Source: Mesostigma viride
Taxonomy: Eukaryota > Streptophyta > Mesostigmatophyceae > Mesostigmatales > Mesostigmataceae
Length of the DNA stretch: 58,303 bases
Direction of reading: 5' to 3'
Assembly: GCA_009746045.1 (NCBI GenBank)
Contig: RPFO01000803.1
Span: 1 to 58,303, forward strand
Shown here: positions 1 to 12,210 of the stretch, in pieces
Numbering within the stretch: the first letter of the stretch is position 1
Layout of the letters: the number at the start of each line of letters is the position of its first letter
Notes under the pieces: model-generated
Seen by the model: only the letters and a program-made list of their open reading frames with translations
Told to the model about the DNA's origin: nothing
Databases searched by the model: none
Position numbers and translations under genes: made by a program

Positions 1-806
1 CACGCGGGCGCTTTCCCACTGGGGGGCCGTTGTCCCTATGACCTGGCGCCACTTGGCCTTGTCCATCATCTCTTCCAAATCACGGAAAGGCCTAGGCCCC
101 CCAGTCCTCTACTAGCTGTTCTTTTGAAGGTGCGGGCTTGCGGCGTTCTAACATCACTGGGCCCGGCCCACGCAGGAGGTGCCGGCCAAGGCGGGCGGTC
201 GCAAGTCCTGCGGGGGGCACGTGAGGTCGCAAGTTAGGTCCAGTATGAATTCTGGGGGCAACCATCGCCCATATTGTAACGATCGTCCTTACACAATGGG
301 GCCTATGATGGGGCCACAATCAATCTACAATACCCATGCCAAATTTTATTACTTGAGGAGACGCCATTTCAACAAATACATGACAATTGATGCTCATTGT
401 GAATGCGTTTCCACATGAAATCATTACCATTTCATGCAATTTGGTCACTGGTGCGCTTTCCGCGTGCACTTTTCATTACTAGATTGCTTAAATTTATTAA
501 AATTTATTAACATTTATTAAAATTTATTCAAGTCGGGGTAAAATTGGCTGTTTTTGTCATAGTGTCATGCACTCGGAGGGTAAGCAAGTGAGACAAGTTG
601 TAGATTATTTACAATTGCACAACCCTCTCCACGACCCCGCTAGTTCTATTTATAGAACGAATTATAATTATTGCCAAAATTGTGCACAAGCCTGTGCACA
701 ACCCAACCAGTAATTCCCACTTGAACTTTGAATATTCAAGTGAATGCTCTGGAGACAGATGTACAGATCGATCTTTACAAATGTACACGAGTTCAGATCA
801 AGCTAT
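1..806. other. No gene seen; 3' flank of the minus-strand gene
   Basis: No supportable coding region. An AT-rich stretch at about 489-530 repeats the word AAATTTATT several times, and a small hairpin (GTTCTA, four-base loop, TAGAAC) lies near 643-658. The region is downstream of the minus-strand gene that ends at 807, so its untranslated 3' end may lie here, but I cannot place a poly(A) site. Confidence 0.5.
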
Positions 807-1623
807 CTAACTACCTACTAACAGGCGTTTCTTTACACCCCGTCCGCTGGGCTTCTTTACACCCCCCTCCCGCACATCTGCGCCAGCCTTCCCTTGAGGT
901 TTTCGTTTGCCCTGCCCTGCGGCTTGGTCTCCCCCCTTCTCTTGGAGTCGTGGGGAAGATCTGGTCGCTGGGGAAGATCTGGTCGCCAGGTACCCCTTGT
1001 CCATCCACCACTCCAAATACGTTCCCTCAGGTGGCTTGAAACAGTTCCGCATCTCGTCTTGTTGTACCTTGAAAATTGCCGCGGGCATCGTCCCCTGCTC
1101 CCCATTAATCCAGATTCCCTTTTCGTCACACCCTTCTGCCCAAAATTTAACGTACCACACGCCCGTTTTATCCACCTTTCGAACGACTCCATGCACCAGG
1201 AACGTGTCGACGTGGAAATCAGGCATGTGTGCCAGCTTCATTGGGTCTGCATTGAGTTTAGCCACCGAATCAGCAGCCCACGTGGGCTTCCACAACGTAT
1301 CAAGGCGCTGGGATTGGTTCTTCCGATACTGGCAAAATTCACCGCCGTGCTTGCACAATACCGAAACCGGACATCCAACAGGCGAGCGGGGCACGACCCG
1401 TTTCCCCCCCCCCCACCTTCCAGATTCTCCATCCACGGCTGCCAACTTGGTGGTGGCACTTTCTTGTCTAGTGGCTTGGGCTGGGTTGCGGTAACTGTGA
1501 CACGTCTTTGTGGCGCTTCCTCCTCAGGTTCCGATTCTTCCGATTCTTCCGAATCTTCCTCAAACCCTTTGGGTGGGCCGCCATGCGCGTCATCCTTTGG
1601 CGGCTCCTCTTCAGACTCGTCAC
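807..1623 (-). CDS. Large unknown gene, exon 4 (C-terminal), broken by one frameshift
   Basis: This is the last inferred exon of the four-exon minus-strand gene. It follows a 119-bp GT-AG intron (1624-1742), and the split Gly codon is completed correctly across the junction. The N-terminal part is acidic and low in complexity (DESEEEPPKDDAHGG, then a Glu/Ser run). The frame breaks at a run of 11 C at 1404-1414. Beyond it the other frame carries a compact segment with paired cysteines (CPVSVLCKHGGEFCQY) and a sensible globular region (VWYVKFWAEGCDEKGIW), ending in a Lys/Gly-rich tail. A one-base change in the C run would make the exon continuous, so an assembly indel is likely. I recognise no family; the two cysteine pairs hint at metal binding, which is inference. 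Confidence 0.5.
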
Positions 1624-1742
1624 CTGTGGGTGGGACAAGCAATGACGAGCGGCGCAATTAGTTATCATTACAATCGCAAATCAAACTTGGGAATATGCAA
1701 ACATCATAATTTAACCGACCATATTCACTCAGATTAACTTAC
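1624..1742 (-). other. Inferred intron 3 of the large minus-strand gene (119 bp)
   Basis: On the minus strand the donor reads AAAGG|GTAAGT and the acceptor CCCACCCACAG|GTGACG. Splicing keeps the frame (phase 1) and removes in-frame stops. Unlike the other two inferred introns of this gene it has no copy of the 14-bp palindrome. Confidence 0.6.
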
Positions 1743-4031
1743 CCTTTGACAGATGACTAGCCGTTGCTCTTGATCGAACGTGCCCGCCAGGCGAAAGGAG
1801 CTTTTTGCAGTAGTCGACGGCACGCCCCAACATCCCCCCCCAGACGCCCCCGAATTCCCCTTCGAGCCTCCCTCCCCTCCCCCCCCTCCTTCCCCCCCCC
1901 CCTCTCCGCCCTTCTCTCCGCCCCCCTCTCCGCCCTTCTCTCCGCCCCCCTCTCCGCCCTTTGACCCGCCCCCTCTCCGCCCTTCGACCCGCCCCCCTCT
2001 CCGTCCTTCGACCCCCCCCCTCTCCGCCCTTCGACCCCCCCCCTCTCCGCCCTTCGACCCGCCCCCCTCTCCGTCCTTCGACCCCCCCCCTCTCCGCCCT
2101 TCGACCCGCCCCCTCTCCGCCCTTTGACCCGCCCCCCTCTCCGTCCTTCGACCCCCCCCCTCTCCGCCCTTCGACCCGCCCCCCTCTCCGCCCTTCGAAC
2201 CCCCCCCTCTCCGTCCTTCGACCCGCCCCCCTTATCACCACCCTCATTCCCGCCCCCTCATCATCGCCGGCACCATCATCACCAACCTCCTCCCCATCAT
2301 CACCCCCATGTGACCCGACATCCTCATCATCCCCCATTGAGACGTCTTCGGCCGAGGGGGTCTCCGAGGCGGCGCGCTTCCGGCGTTTCTTTTTGGTGCC
2401 AGCGCCTGCCGTCTCCAGCGGACGCTTCTGGGCTGCACCCGCAATTTCCTTGCCCGAACGGCCGTTGGGATTGGAAATATCCTCCCCCTCAGGCCGCTTC
2501 CCAAGTACCTTCAGAAGGACCTTAAACCCATCCACCTGCTCCTTTGACCCAATGAAGATCACGGGTGGGTTGAAGAATCCCGTGAAATCGCCTAGGTACG
2601 ACGACCAGGCGTCCTTCACACCATTGAAATCTCCACAATCCTTCGCCGCCTTCCAGTCCCTTTTCTCCACCCACGCACCCGTTCGACCCTTCAACAATTC
2701 CTCATCATTCCACAGCTTCGCGTGGTGTTCCAAATTCAGCAGCCATATCCCATTCTTGATATCCGGCTGGTTCACCCCCCCCTTCCTCTTCACAACAAAT
2801 TCGAACCCCTCCATTGCATTAAGTACCACTTGAGCCAACCGTGTCGGCCCATCGCTTTTCTCCCACGCGAAAGTCTTCATCATGAACTCACAGGTCGTTT
2901 CCCCGTCAGACCCGTAAATTTTCTTAGAAATCCACGGGCCCTGCTGCTCGATTTCGGATGCCAGCTCCTCCGACCCAAACTTCCGCGGGGGTTCCCGCTT
3001 CTCCCCCACCTTTTTTTGGCGACCCGACTGGACGTCCTCTGCCTCGGCATGTTCGGCTTGGCCTTCCTCCGGCACAGCCCCCGTCACCACCACAGCCCCC
3101 GCCACAGGCTGTACGGGTTGGGGCACCACAGCCTGTTCGGTTGGGGGTTCGGGCGCAATCAGGACCCACCATTTCGTTTCCTCCTTGTGGGTCGTCCCAA
3201 AATCCGTCCTCTCCAGCAGTGCAAGTGGGAAGGTGGAATCGTCCCTCCCCGTTGGCCTGATAACCGCCCTTAGTCTCTTGGCAGCTACAGCGACCGTATC
3301 GGCCACCCTCTGAAGGGCGCTGTCGGATTCCGAAGGCTGCATCGGCAACCAGCCGAGGTCGCGTGGTTCGGGGTATTTCCCCAAATCGCGGTTGTAGATC
3401 ATGAAAAGCTGGACCATCACCTCGCAGAAGATCTTGGCCATGTATGTCAGGTCATACAAGCACTGAGGAGGAACGTGTTTGGCCTTCACGGTTGCCATGA
3501 TAGACGGCCAGAATCGAAAGCGGGCTAGACTCCTCCACCCTTCCTGTTTGATCCCCCCCCCTTCCTCATCACCCTTCCCTCCCCGTCCAGCTTGTCCGCT
3601 GCCACGATGTCCAGAAACTCTGCAAGCTCCTTGGCCAGCTTGTCCTCAATCGGCATTCCACATCTACTGTCGTCGTTCGGAGCGACCGTTTCATCCTTCA
3701 CAGCCGAGATGAAGTCGTAGACTTGGGTTTTCTCCGATTCGGACAAACCACCCTCGTTCAATCGCCCTCCAACCCGCTCCTCACCACCCTCCTCCCCCTC
3801 CCCGTCCTTCCTTGCCTTCTCAGTGCTGCTTGAAACCCCATGAATCAAATTCCATATTTCTTTCTGGTCCTGAAGGGGCACCTCCGGCTTATCCCAGGAT
3901 TCCTCCATGTGCGTCTTGAAATAGTTGTGCACTTCCAGCAGCGCCGTCCCCCTCGACTTTTTGGAAACGGCCTCGTCTTCTGCATTCAGCCCCCCTCCGA
4001 TCAGGGCAACCCTCCGATGCGCCTCTCTCCC
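1743..4031 (-). CDS. Large unknown gene, exon 3, with a C9 frameshift and a coding minisatellite
   Basis: This inferred exon encodes about 760 residues. It opens with GREAHRRVALIGGG and is in phase 0 with exon 2. Between the N-terminal third (4031-3562) and the rest, the frame shifts at a run of nine C (3553-3561); both sides are open across the run, so one missing or extra base explains the break. The central part is globular, with motifs such as WWVLIAPEPPTEQ and AWSSYLGDFTGFFNPP. It is followed by a basic stretch (KKKRRKRAA), an acidic stretch and about 120 residues of Gly/Arg/Glu repeats. The basic stretch could be a nuclear localisation signal (inference). Alternatively, an ATG at 3498 could start a separate gene, but the continuous reading fits better. 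Function unknown. Confidence 0.55.
1875..2236 (-). repeat. Coding C-rich minisatellite (Gly/Arg/Glu-rich protein repeat)
   Basis: The plus strand repeats variants of CCGCCCTTCGACCCGCCCC with units of about 15-25 bp. On the minus strand these encode the repeats GRRGGRVEGRRGG and GGSKGGEG at the end of exon 3. The runs of C make it prone to length change and to sequencing error. Confidence 0.75.
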
Positions 4032-4647
4032 CTGCATGCATGAAATGTGAATCAGTGTTTGAGACAAAAAACGGTCATACAACACACGACCTGACATTTT
4101 GTCCTTACACTTTGGAAGATCGGCCGTTCCCGAACAAAAATCACACCCTAATTTCCAGTTTCCAACGGCCGTTGGCGCAAGAAAAATCACACCCTAATTT
4201 CCAGGTTCCAACGGCCGTTGGCGCAAGAAAAATGTCGACCGAATTTCCAGGTTCCAACGGCCGTTGGCGCAAGAAAAGTATCAACCAAATTTCCAGGTTC
4301 CAACGGCCGTTGGCGCAAGAAAAATCACACACTAATTTCCAGGTTCCAACGGCCGTTGGCGCAAGAAAAATCACACCCTAATTTCCAGGTTCCAACGGCC
4401 GTTGGCGCAAGAAAAATCACACCCTAATTTCCAGGTTCCAACGGCCGTTGGCGCAAGAAAAATGTCGACCGAATTTCCAGGTTCCAACGGCCGTTGGCGC
4501 AAGAAAAATATCAACAAAATTTCCAGGTTCCAACGGCCGTTGGCGAAAGAAAAATCACACACTAATTTCCAGGTTCCAACGGCCGTTGGCGAACAAAAAT
4601 CACATCTAGTGCCTACAACGTTCCCACACCCGATCCGTTATATTTAC
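4032..4647 (-). repeat. Inferred intron 2 (616 bp) filled by a palindrome-bearing tandem array
   Basis: The donor is CAAAAG|GTAAAT (minus strand, G at 4647) and the acceptor is GCATGCAG|GGGAGA. Both flanking exons are in phase 0. From about 4141 to 4600 the intron is ten tandem units of roughly 46 bp, each with the palindrome CCAACGGCCGTTGG followed on the plus strand by CGCAAGAAAAATCACACCC. Units differ by small substitutions, so the array is not freshly made. Confidence 0.75.
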
Positions 4648-5769
4648 CTTTTGCGTCCGCATGTCCTTCATGGGCGGGATCAGTGCTTCCCCCTCCACCT
4701 CCCAGCCCTTGAGCACGTCCAGATTGGTGTACATGAACTTGTCCGCGTCCCTCACCAACCCCCTCCACAAATCAAACGCCTCCTCGGTTGTCTCCACGTA
4801 CTTGCCCTTTTGTTTACCGGCAATCTCGCCAGCTATCGCAGTCCTCACTTGCTCGTCTGAGCCCTCAAAAATCACGGACTTCAACATCTGCGTGTAGTGG
4901 TTGCCGTCCAGCACGGCAAACTGCGCAAACACGAAAGGCTTGTCGTACGCGAGCATGTAGCCCAACGCGGTGTTCGTGAGCTCAAGTACTGCCTCACGGT
5001 CAGATGCATCTGACCACTCGGACGTATTCAAGTCCATGGTGATCAAATCCTCGGAGCACGCGGCCGCCATATCCTTCTTGGAGTACGTCCGGAGAATGGC
5101 CCTCCCTTCCTCGGCCGTTGGCGAACGAAAGTATCCGAACCTCTGCACGGCACGGTCACTGTCCTCCCCCGTCAGTTTTTTAATTTTGTCAGAAAACCCT
5201 GGATTCTCTTCCAGCCAGGCATTGTAAGAATCGGGCTCCTGGTCTGCCAGCACCTGCCACGCAAACCGGAAGATCAGCACGGCACATTTTGCCTTCGTCA
5301 GACTTGTGCCGGCCCCCACGAACCACGGCGCGAGCCCCTTACAATTCCGCACCGTCACCGTCCGATGCCTCATTAGTTCCGGGAGTTGGCACAAGTTGCT
5401 ACTAAGGACCCGTACTTGAGTCGCAATCGCGGACCCCCCCACGATGTCGACATCGTCTGGAACTAGGCGTATCTTCTGCCGCAGATGAAACGCCGCCTGT
5501 ATGGTGTCAGTTAGATTCTTGTCGTGCACTTGAGAGGACGGCGCTGGCTCCCAGGAGTCCAAAATGCTGGGCTTCGCATTTCCAGCACGTGTCGTCAGCA
5601 GCCCCTTCCTCTCAAAGGTCTTCACAATCCCCGACCATAAGTCGGTGCCCGGAGCTCGTTGGCGCCAGTCCTCAAAAAATGTTGTGAGATGCCTTTCCGC
5701 CACCCCATGTTCAATCTTGTAAGCCCACCTCCTCCGCTCTTCCTCCGTTCTCTGCCTTGACGGACGCCC
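4648..5769 (-). CDS. Large unknown gene, exon 2 (374 codons)
   Basis: This is the cleanest part of the gene: 1,122 bp open throughout, entered at acceptor GTGATCAG|GGGCGT and left at donor AAAAG|GTAAAT, both in phase 0. The product looks globular and mixed in charge, with no obvious membrane segment. It opens with RPSRQRTEEERRRWAYKIEHG and contains HLRQKIRLVPDDVDIVGG, GAGTSLTKAKCAVLIFRFAW and NTALGYMLAYDKPFVFAQFA. I do not recognise a domain. A degenerate copy of the genomic palindrome lies inside it at about 5108-5121. The alternative is an independent gene starting nearby, but the clean splice signals and phases at both ends argue for an internal exon. Confidence 0.6.
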
Positions 5770-6490
5770 CTGATCACATGCAAAAAACATACAGATAGCC
5801 GGAAGGTCAGTACTATGTTCCAACGGCCGTCGCCGGAAAAATAACACCCTAATTTCCAGGTTCCAACGGCCGTTGGCGCATGAAAATCACACCCTAATTT
5901 ACAGGTTCCAACGGCCGTTGGCGCATGAAAATCACACCCTAATTTCCAGGTTCCAACGGCCGTTGGCGCGAGAAAAATAACACCCTAATTTCCAGGTTCC
6001 AACGGCCGTTGGCGCATGAAAATCACACCCTAATTTACAGGTTCCAACGGCCGTTGGCGCATGAAAATCACACCCTAATTTCCAGGTTCCAACGGCCGTT
6101 GGCGACAGAAAAATCACACCCTAATTTCCAGGTTCCAACGGCCGTTGGCGCGAGAAAAATGACACCCTAATTTCCAGGTTCCAACGGCCGTTGGCGCGAG
6201 AAAAATCACACCCTAATTTCCAGGTTCCAACGGCCGTTGGCGCAAGAAAAATGACACCCTAATTTCCAGGTTCCAACGGCCGTTGGCGCAGAAAAATCAC
6301 ACCCTAATTTCCAGGTTCCAACGGCCGTTGGCGCATGAAAATCACACCCTAATTTACAGGTTCCAACGGCCGTTGGCGCAGAAAATCACACCCTAATTTC
6401 AAGGTTCCGACGGCCGTTGGGCAAAAAAAAAATAACACCCTAATTTCCAAATTGCAACGGCCGTTGGCGCAAGAAAATCAAGCAAGAAAA
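5770..6490 (-). repeat. Palindrome-bearing tandem array in inferred intron 1
   Basis: About fourteen tandem units of roughly 45 bp, related to those in the next intron, run from about 5818 to 6476. Each carries CCAACGGCCGTTGG or a near match, with the spacer CACACCCTAATTTCCAGGTT. First and last units are degenerate (GGCCGTCGCC near 5824, CCGACGGCCGTTGGG near 6407). The array lies between the exon 2 acceptor and the hexamer satellite and shares descent with the array at 4141-4600. Confidence 0.85.
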
Positions 6491-9400
6491 GGACAAGGAC
6501 AAGGACAAGGACAAGGACAAGGACAAGGACAAGGACAAGGACAAGGACGAGGACAAGCACAAGGACAACCACAAGGAAAAGGAGAAGGAAAAGGAGAAGG
6601 ACAAGGACAAGGACAAGGACAAGGACAAGGGCTGGACAAGGACAAGGACAAGGACAAGGACAAGGACAAGGACAAGGACAAGGACAAGGACAAGGACAAG
6701 GACAAGGACAAGGACAAGGACAAGGACAAGGACAAGGACAAGGACAAGGACAAGGACAAGGACAAGGACAAGGACAAGGACAAGGACAAGGACAAGGACA
6801 AGGACAAGGACAAGGACAAGGACAAGGACAAGGACAAGGACAAGGACAAGGACAAGGACAAGGACAAGGACAAGGACAAGGACAAGGACAAGGACAAGGA
6901 CAAGGACAAGGACAAGGACAAGGACAAGGACAAGGACAAGGACAAGGACAAGGACAAGGACAAGGACAAGGACAAGGACAAGGACAAGGACAAGGACAAG
7001 GACAAGGACAAGGACAAGGACAAGGACAAGGACAAGGACAAGGACAAGGACAAGGACAAGGACAAGGACAAGGACAAGGACAAGGACAAGGACAAGGACA
7101 AGGACAAGGACAAGGTGCTGGACAAGGACAAGGACAAGGACAAGGACAAGGACAAGGACAAGGACAAGGTGCTGGACAAGGACAAGGACAAGGACAAGGA
7201 CAAGGACAAGGACAAGGACAAGGACAAGGACAAGGACAAGGACAAGGACAAGGACAAGGACAAGGACAAGGACAAGGACAAGGACAAGGACAAGGACAAG
7301 GACAAGGACAAGGACAAGGTGCTGGACAAGGACAAGGACAAGGACAAGGACAAGGACAAGGACAAGGACAAGGACAAGGACAAGGACAAGGACAAGGACA
7401 AGGACAAGGACAAGGACAAGGACAAGGACAAGGACAAGGACAAGGACAAGGACAAGGACAAGGACAAGGACAAGGACAAGGACAAGGACAAGGACAAGGA
7501 CAAGGACAAGGACAAGGACAAGGACAAGGCTGGACAAGGACAAGGACAAGGACAAGGTGCTGGACAAGGACAAGGACAAGGACAAGGACAAGGACAAGGA
7601 CAAGGACAAGGACAAGGACAAGGACAAGGACAAGGTGCTGGACAAGGACAAGGACAAGGACAAGGACAAGGACAAGGACAAGGACAAGGACAAGGACAAG
7701 GACAAGGACAAGGACAAGGACAAGGACAAGGACAAGGACAAGGACAAGGACAAGGACAAGGACAAGGACAAGGACAAGGACAAGGACAAGGACAAGGACA
7801 AGGACAAGGACAAGGACAAGGACAAGGACAAGGACAAGGACAAGGACAAGGACAAGGACAAGGACAAGGACAAGGTGCTGGCACAAGGACAAGGACAAGG
7901 ACAAGGTGCTGGACAAGGACAAGGACAAGGACAAGGACAAGGACAAGGACAAGGACAAGGACAAGGACAAGGACAAGGACAAGGACAAGGACAAGGACAA
8001 GGACAAGGACAAGGACAAGGACAAGGACAAGGACAAGGACAAGGACAAGGACAAGGACAAGGACAAGGACAAGGACAAGGTGCTGGACAAGGACAAGGAC
8101 AAGGACAAGGACAAGGACAAGGACAAGGACAAGTGCTGGACAAGGACAAGGACAAGGACAAGGACAAGGACAAGGACAAGGACAAGGACAAGGACAAGGA
8201 CAAGGACAAGGACAAGGACAAGGACAAGGACAAGGACAAGGACAAGGACAAGGACAAGGACAAGGACAAGGACAAGGTGCTGGACAAGGACAAGGACAAG
8301 GACAAGGACAAGGACAAGGACAAGGACAAGGACAAGGACAAGGACAAGGACAAGGACAAGGACAAGGACAAGGACAAGGACAAGGACAAGGACAAGGACA
8401 AGGACAAGGACAAGGACAAGGACAAGGACAAGGACAAGGACAAGGACAAGGACAAGGACAAGGACAAGGACAAGGACAAGGACAAGGACAAGGACAAGGA
8501 CAAGGACAAGGACAAGGTGCTGGCACAAGGACAAGGACAAGGACAAGGTGCTGGACAAGGACAAGGACAAGGACAAGGACAAGGACAAGGACAAGGACAA
8601 GGACAAGGACAAGGACAAGGTGCTGGACAAGGACAAGGACAAGGACAAGGACAAGGACAAGGACAAGGACAAGGACAAGGACAAGGACAAGGACAAGGAC
8701 AAGGACAAGGACAAGGACAAGGACAAGGACAAGGACAAGGACAAGGACAAGGACAAGGACAAGGACAAGGACAAGGACAAGGACAAGGACAAGGACAAGG
8801 ACAAGGACAAGGACAAGGACAAGGACAAGGACAAGGACAAGGACAAGGACAAGGACAAGGACAAGGACAAGGACAAGGACAAGGACAAGGACAAGGACAA
8901 GGACAAGGACAAGGACAAGGACAAGGACAAGGACAAGGACAAGGACAAGGACAAGGACAAGGACAAGGACAAGGACAAGGACAAGGACAAGGACAAGGAC
9001 AAGGACAAGGACAAGGACAAGGACAAGGACAAGGACAAGGACAAGGACAAGGACAAGGACAAGGACAAGGACAAGGACAAGGACAAGGACAAGGACAAGG
9101 ACAAGGACAAGGACAAGGACAAGGACAAGGACAAGGACAAGGACAAGGACAAGGACAAGGACAAGGACAAGGACAAGGACAAGGACAAGGACAAGGACAA
9201 GGACAAGGACAAGGACAAGGACAAGGACAAGGACAAGGACAAGGACAAGGACAAGGACAAGGACAAGGACAAGGACAAGGACAAGGACAAGGACAAGGAC
9301 AAGGACAAGGACAAGGACAAGGACAAGGACAAGGACAAGGACAAGGACAAGGACAAGGACAAGGACAAGGACAAGGACAAGGACAAGGACAAGGACAAGG

Positions 9401-11346
9401 ACAAGGACAAGGACAAGGACAAGGACAAGGACAAGGACAAGGACAAGGTGCTGGACAAGGACAAGGACAAGGACAAGGACAAGGACAAGGACAAGGACAA
9501 GGACAAGGACAAGGACAAGGACAAGGACAAGGACAAGGACAAGGACAAGGACAAGGACAAGGACAAGGACAAGGACAAGGACAAGGACAAGGACAAGGAC
9601 AAGGACAAGGACAAGGACAAGGACAAGGACAAGGACAAGGACAAGGACAAGGACAAGGACAAGGACAAGGACAAGGACAAGGACAAGGACAAGGACAAGG
9701 ACAGGAGAAGACAAGGACAAACAACGAAAGGACAAGGACAAGGACAAGGACAAGGACAAGGACAAGGACAAGGACAAGGACAAGGACAAGGACAAGGACA
9801 AGGACAAGGACAAGGACAAGGACAAGGACAAGGACAAGGACAAGGACAAGGACAAGGACAAGGACAAGGACAAGGACAAGGACAAGGACAAGGACAAGGA
9901 CAAGGACAAGGACAAGGACAAGGACAAGGACAAGGACAAGGACAAGGACAAGGACAAGGACAAGGACAAGGACAAGGACAAGGACAAGGACAAGGACAAG
10001 GACAAGGACAAGGACAAGGACAAGGACAAGGACAAGGACAAGGACAAGGACAAGGACAAGGACAAGGACAAGGACAAGGACAAGGACAAGGACAAGGACA
10101 AGGACAAGGACAAGGACAAGGACAAGGACAAGGACAAGGACAAGGACAAGGACAAGGACAAGGACAAGGACAAGGTGCTGGACAAGGACAAGGACAAGGA
10201 CAAGGACAAGGACAAGGACAAGGACAAGGACAAGGACAAGGACAAGGACAAGGACAAGGACAAGGACAAGGACAAGGACAAGGACAAGGACAAGGTGCTG
10301 GACAAGGACAAGGACAAGGACAAGGACAAGGACAAGGACAAGGACAAGGACAAGGACAAGGACAAGGACAAGGACAAGGACAAGGACAAGGACAAGGACA
10401 AGGTGCTGGCACAAGGACAAGGACAAGGACAAGGACAAGGACAAGGACAAGGACAAGGACAAGGACAAGGACAAGGAGAAGGACAAGGACAAGGACAAGG
10501 ACAAGGACAAGGACAAGGACAAGGACAAGGACAAGGACAAGGACAAGGACAAGGACAAGGACAAGGACAAGGACAAGGACAAGGACAAGGACAAGGACAA
10601 GGACAAGGACAAGGACAAGGACAAGGACAAGGACAAGGACAAGGACAAGGACAAGGACAAGGACAAGGACAAGGACAAGGTGCTGGACAAGGACAAGGAC
10701 AAGGACAAGGACAAGGACAAGGACAAGGACAAGGACAAGGTGCTGGACAAGGACAAGGACAAGGACAAGGACAAGGACAAGGACAAGGACAAGGACAAGG
10801 ACAAGGACAAGGACAAGGACAAGGACAAGGACAAGGACAAGGACAAGGACAAGGACAAGGACAAGGACAAGGACAAGGACAAGGACAAGGACAAGGACAA
10901 GGTGCTGGACAAGGACAAGGACAAGGACAAGGACAAGGACAAGGACAAGGACAAGGACAAGGACAAGGACAAGGACAAGGACAAGGACAAGGACAAGGAC
11001 AAGGACAAGGACAAGGACAAGGACAAGGACAAGGACAAGGACAAGGACAAGGACAAGGACAAGGACAAGGACAAGGACAAGGACAAGGACAAGGACAAGG
11101 ACAAGGACAAGGACAAGGACAAGGACAAGGACAAGGACAAGGACAAGGACAAGGACAAGGTGCTGGACAGGACAAGGACAAGGACAAGGTGCTGGCACAA
11201 GGACAAGGACAAGGACAAGGACAAGGACAAGGACAAGGACAAGGACAAGGACAAGGACAAGGACAAGGACAAGGACAAGGACAAGGACAAGGACAAGGAC
11301 AAGGACAAGGACAAGGACAAGGACAAGGACAAGGACAAGGACAAGG
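6491..11346. repeat. 4.86-kb GGACAA hexanucleotide satellite
   Basis: About 800 tandem copies of GGACAA on the plus strand, nearly free of T. It is broken by variant units GGTGCT, by one-base shifts (GGTGCTGGCACAAGG) and by one odd patch near 9702-9730. A degenerate lead-in is seen at 6549-6600. All six frames stay open across it only because the hexamer holds no stop codon, so the giant Lys-Asp, Gly-Gln, Thr-Arg, Leu-Val, Ser-Leu and Cys-Pro reading frames are not genes. It fills most of the inferred 5,616-bp intron 1 (5770-11385) of the minus-strand gene. Confidence 0.95.
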
Positions 11347-11385
11347 ATGGCGCAAGAAAATCCCATCTTTGTGCGTAACACCTAC

Positions 11386-11751
11386 CCGGGCAGCTGGCAG
11401 TGTCTTGTGGGTTGCTTTTCCAGTTGCTGCCGTCGCGGCATCGGAACCCGATGACCCAGAAGCCGCCGATTTCCTCCGCTCCTTCGCCGACTTTGCTGCA
11501 TGAACGCCGCGCGCCTCTTGCACCGACGATGGTGCGGGGGGAGGGGGCATTTGCTGTGCTGCCGCTGCAGCTTCCGACGGCGCGGAAGGGCCGGCGGCCG
11601 CAGGGGGCAACACCGGTGGCGGCGGAGAGCCCGGCGGCGGGGGCGCCGGCGGAGGGGAAGGCGGGTGGTTGTGCGTACAAGCACGCTGTGACACGCAGAC
11701 GACAAAGAAAAATCCGCCGAATATGTTAGCAAGCGGTGCGGTGCAGCACAC
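11386..11751 (-). CDS. Large unknown gene, candidate exon 1
   Basis: This open segment ends at CCCGG|GTAGGT, a donor whose phase matches exon 2, giving KTLPAAR joined to GRPSRQRTEEERR. The product has a short hydrophobic start (ANIFGGFFFVVCVS), then a Pro/Ala-rich low-complexity stretch (SPPPAPPPPGSPPPP) and a small basic segment. The ATG at 11751 is the first available, but an acceptor-like TGTCACAG near 11690 could mean coding begins in an earlier exon. The hydrophobic start might be a targeting signal; this is weak. The link to exon 2 across 5.6 kb rests only on splice signals and phase, so it is less certain than the other junctions. Confidence 0.4.
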
Positions 11752-12210
11752 ACATCTGACAAAGCTAATAGGTCAACCCTTAAAACCGTGTCCAACTGCC
11801 CGCTATAAAAACCGGGCAATTGTCACTTTCCATGATAATGTCCACAAACCAACCTAATAGTTAGTTATGGTCCATTATAGGACACAAGCACACACATATA
11901 TTCACCACCTTGGGGGTCATGTCATTGGTCATATTGCAATGTCCTATGGGTGCCAAATATAGCACCCCCTGACAGAAAGGAAGCTAGTAAAGGGCTCATG
12001 AACACCAAGGTTGCATGTGGAGGAGCAGGGACCCAGCTGCAAGCTCTAACAATAAATGCCCACTACAAATAGCGGACAGTTTGGTTTGTGACACCTGTTA
12101 GCATTACAAAGCTCAATTCTCATCCCGTAGCAACAAAAATGTAATGTCCGCTGTAAATATCACTCAAAACGGCTAAAGGGTTAAAACGAAGTTGTAGTTG
12201 TTTTGCGGCA
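11752..12210. other. Intergenic, no gene seen
   Basis: AT-rich DNA upstream of the large minus-strand gene. It has no palindrome copies and no coding region I can support. Its promoter would lie here if the ATG at 11751 is correct. Confidence 0.4.

Noticed and set aside
3479-3498. Independent gene starting at the ATG 3498
   Set aside because: The frame is open upstream to the C9 run and joins the preceding frame there, so an internal Met is more likely; not excluded.
6399-11751. Giant open frames of Lys-Asp, Gly-Gln, Thr-Arg, Leu-Val, Ser-Leu or Cys-Pro repeats
   Set aside because: They are the six translations of a stop-free hexamer. All frames are open at once, which reflects the repeat and not selection.
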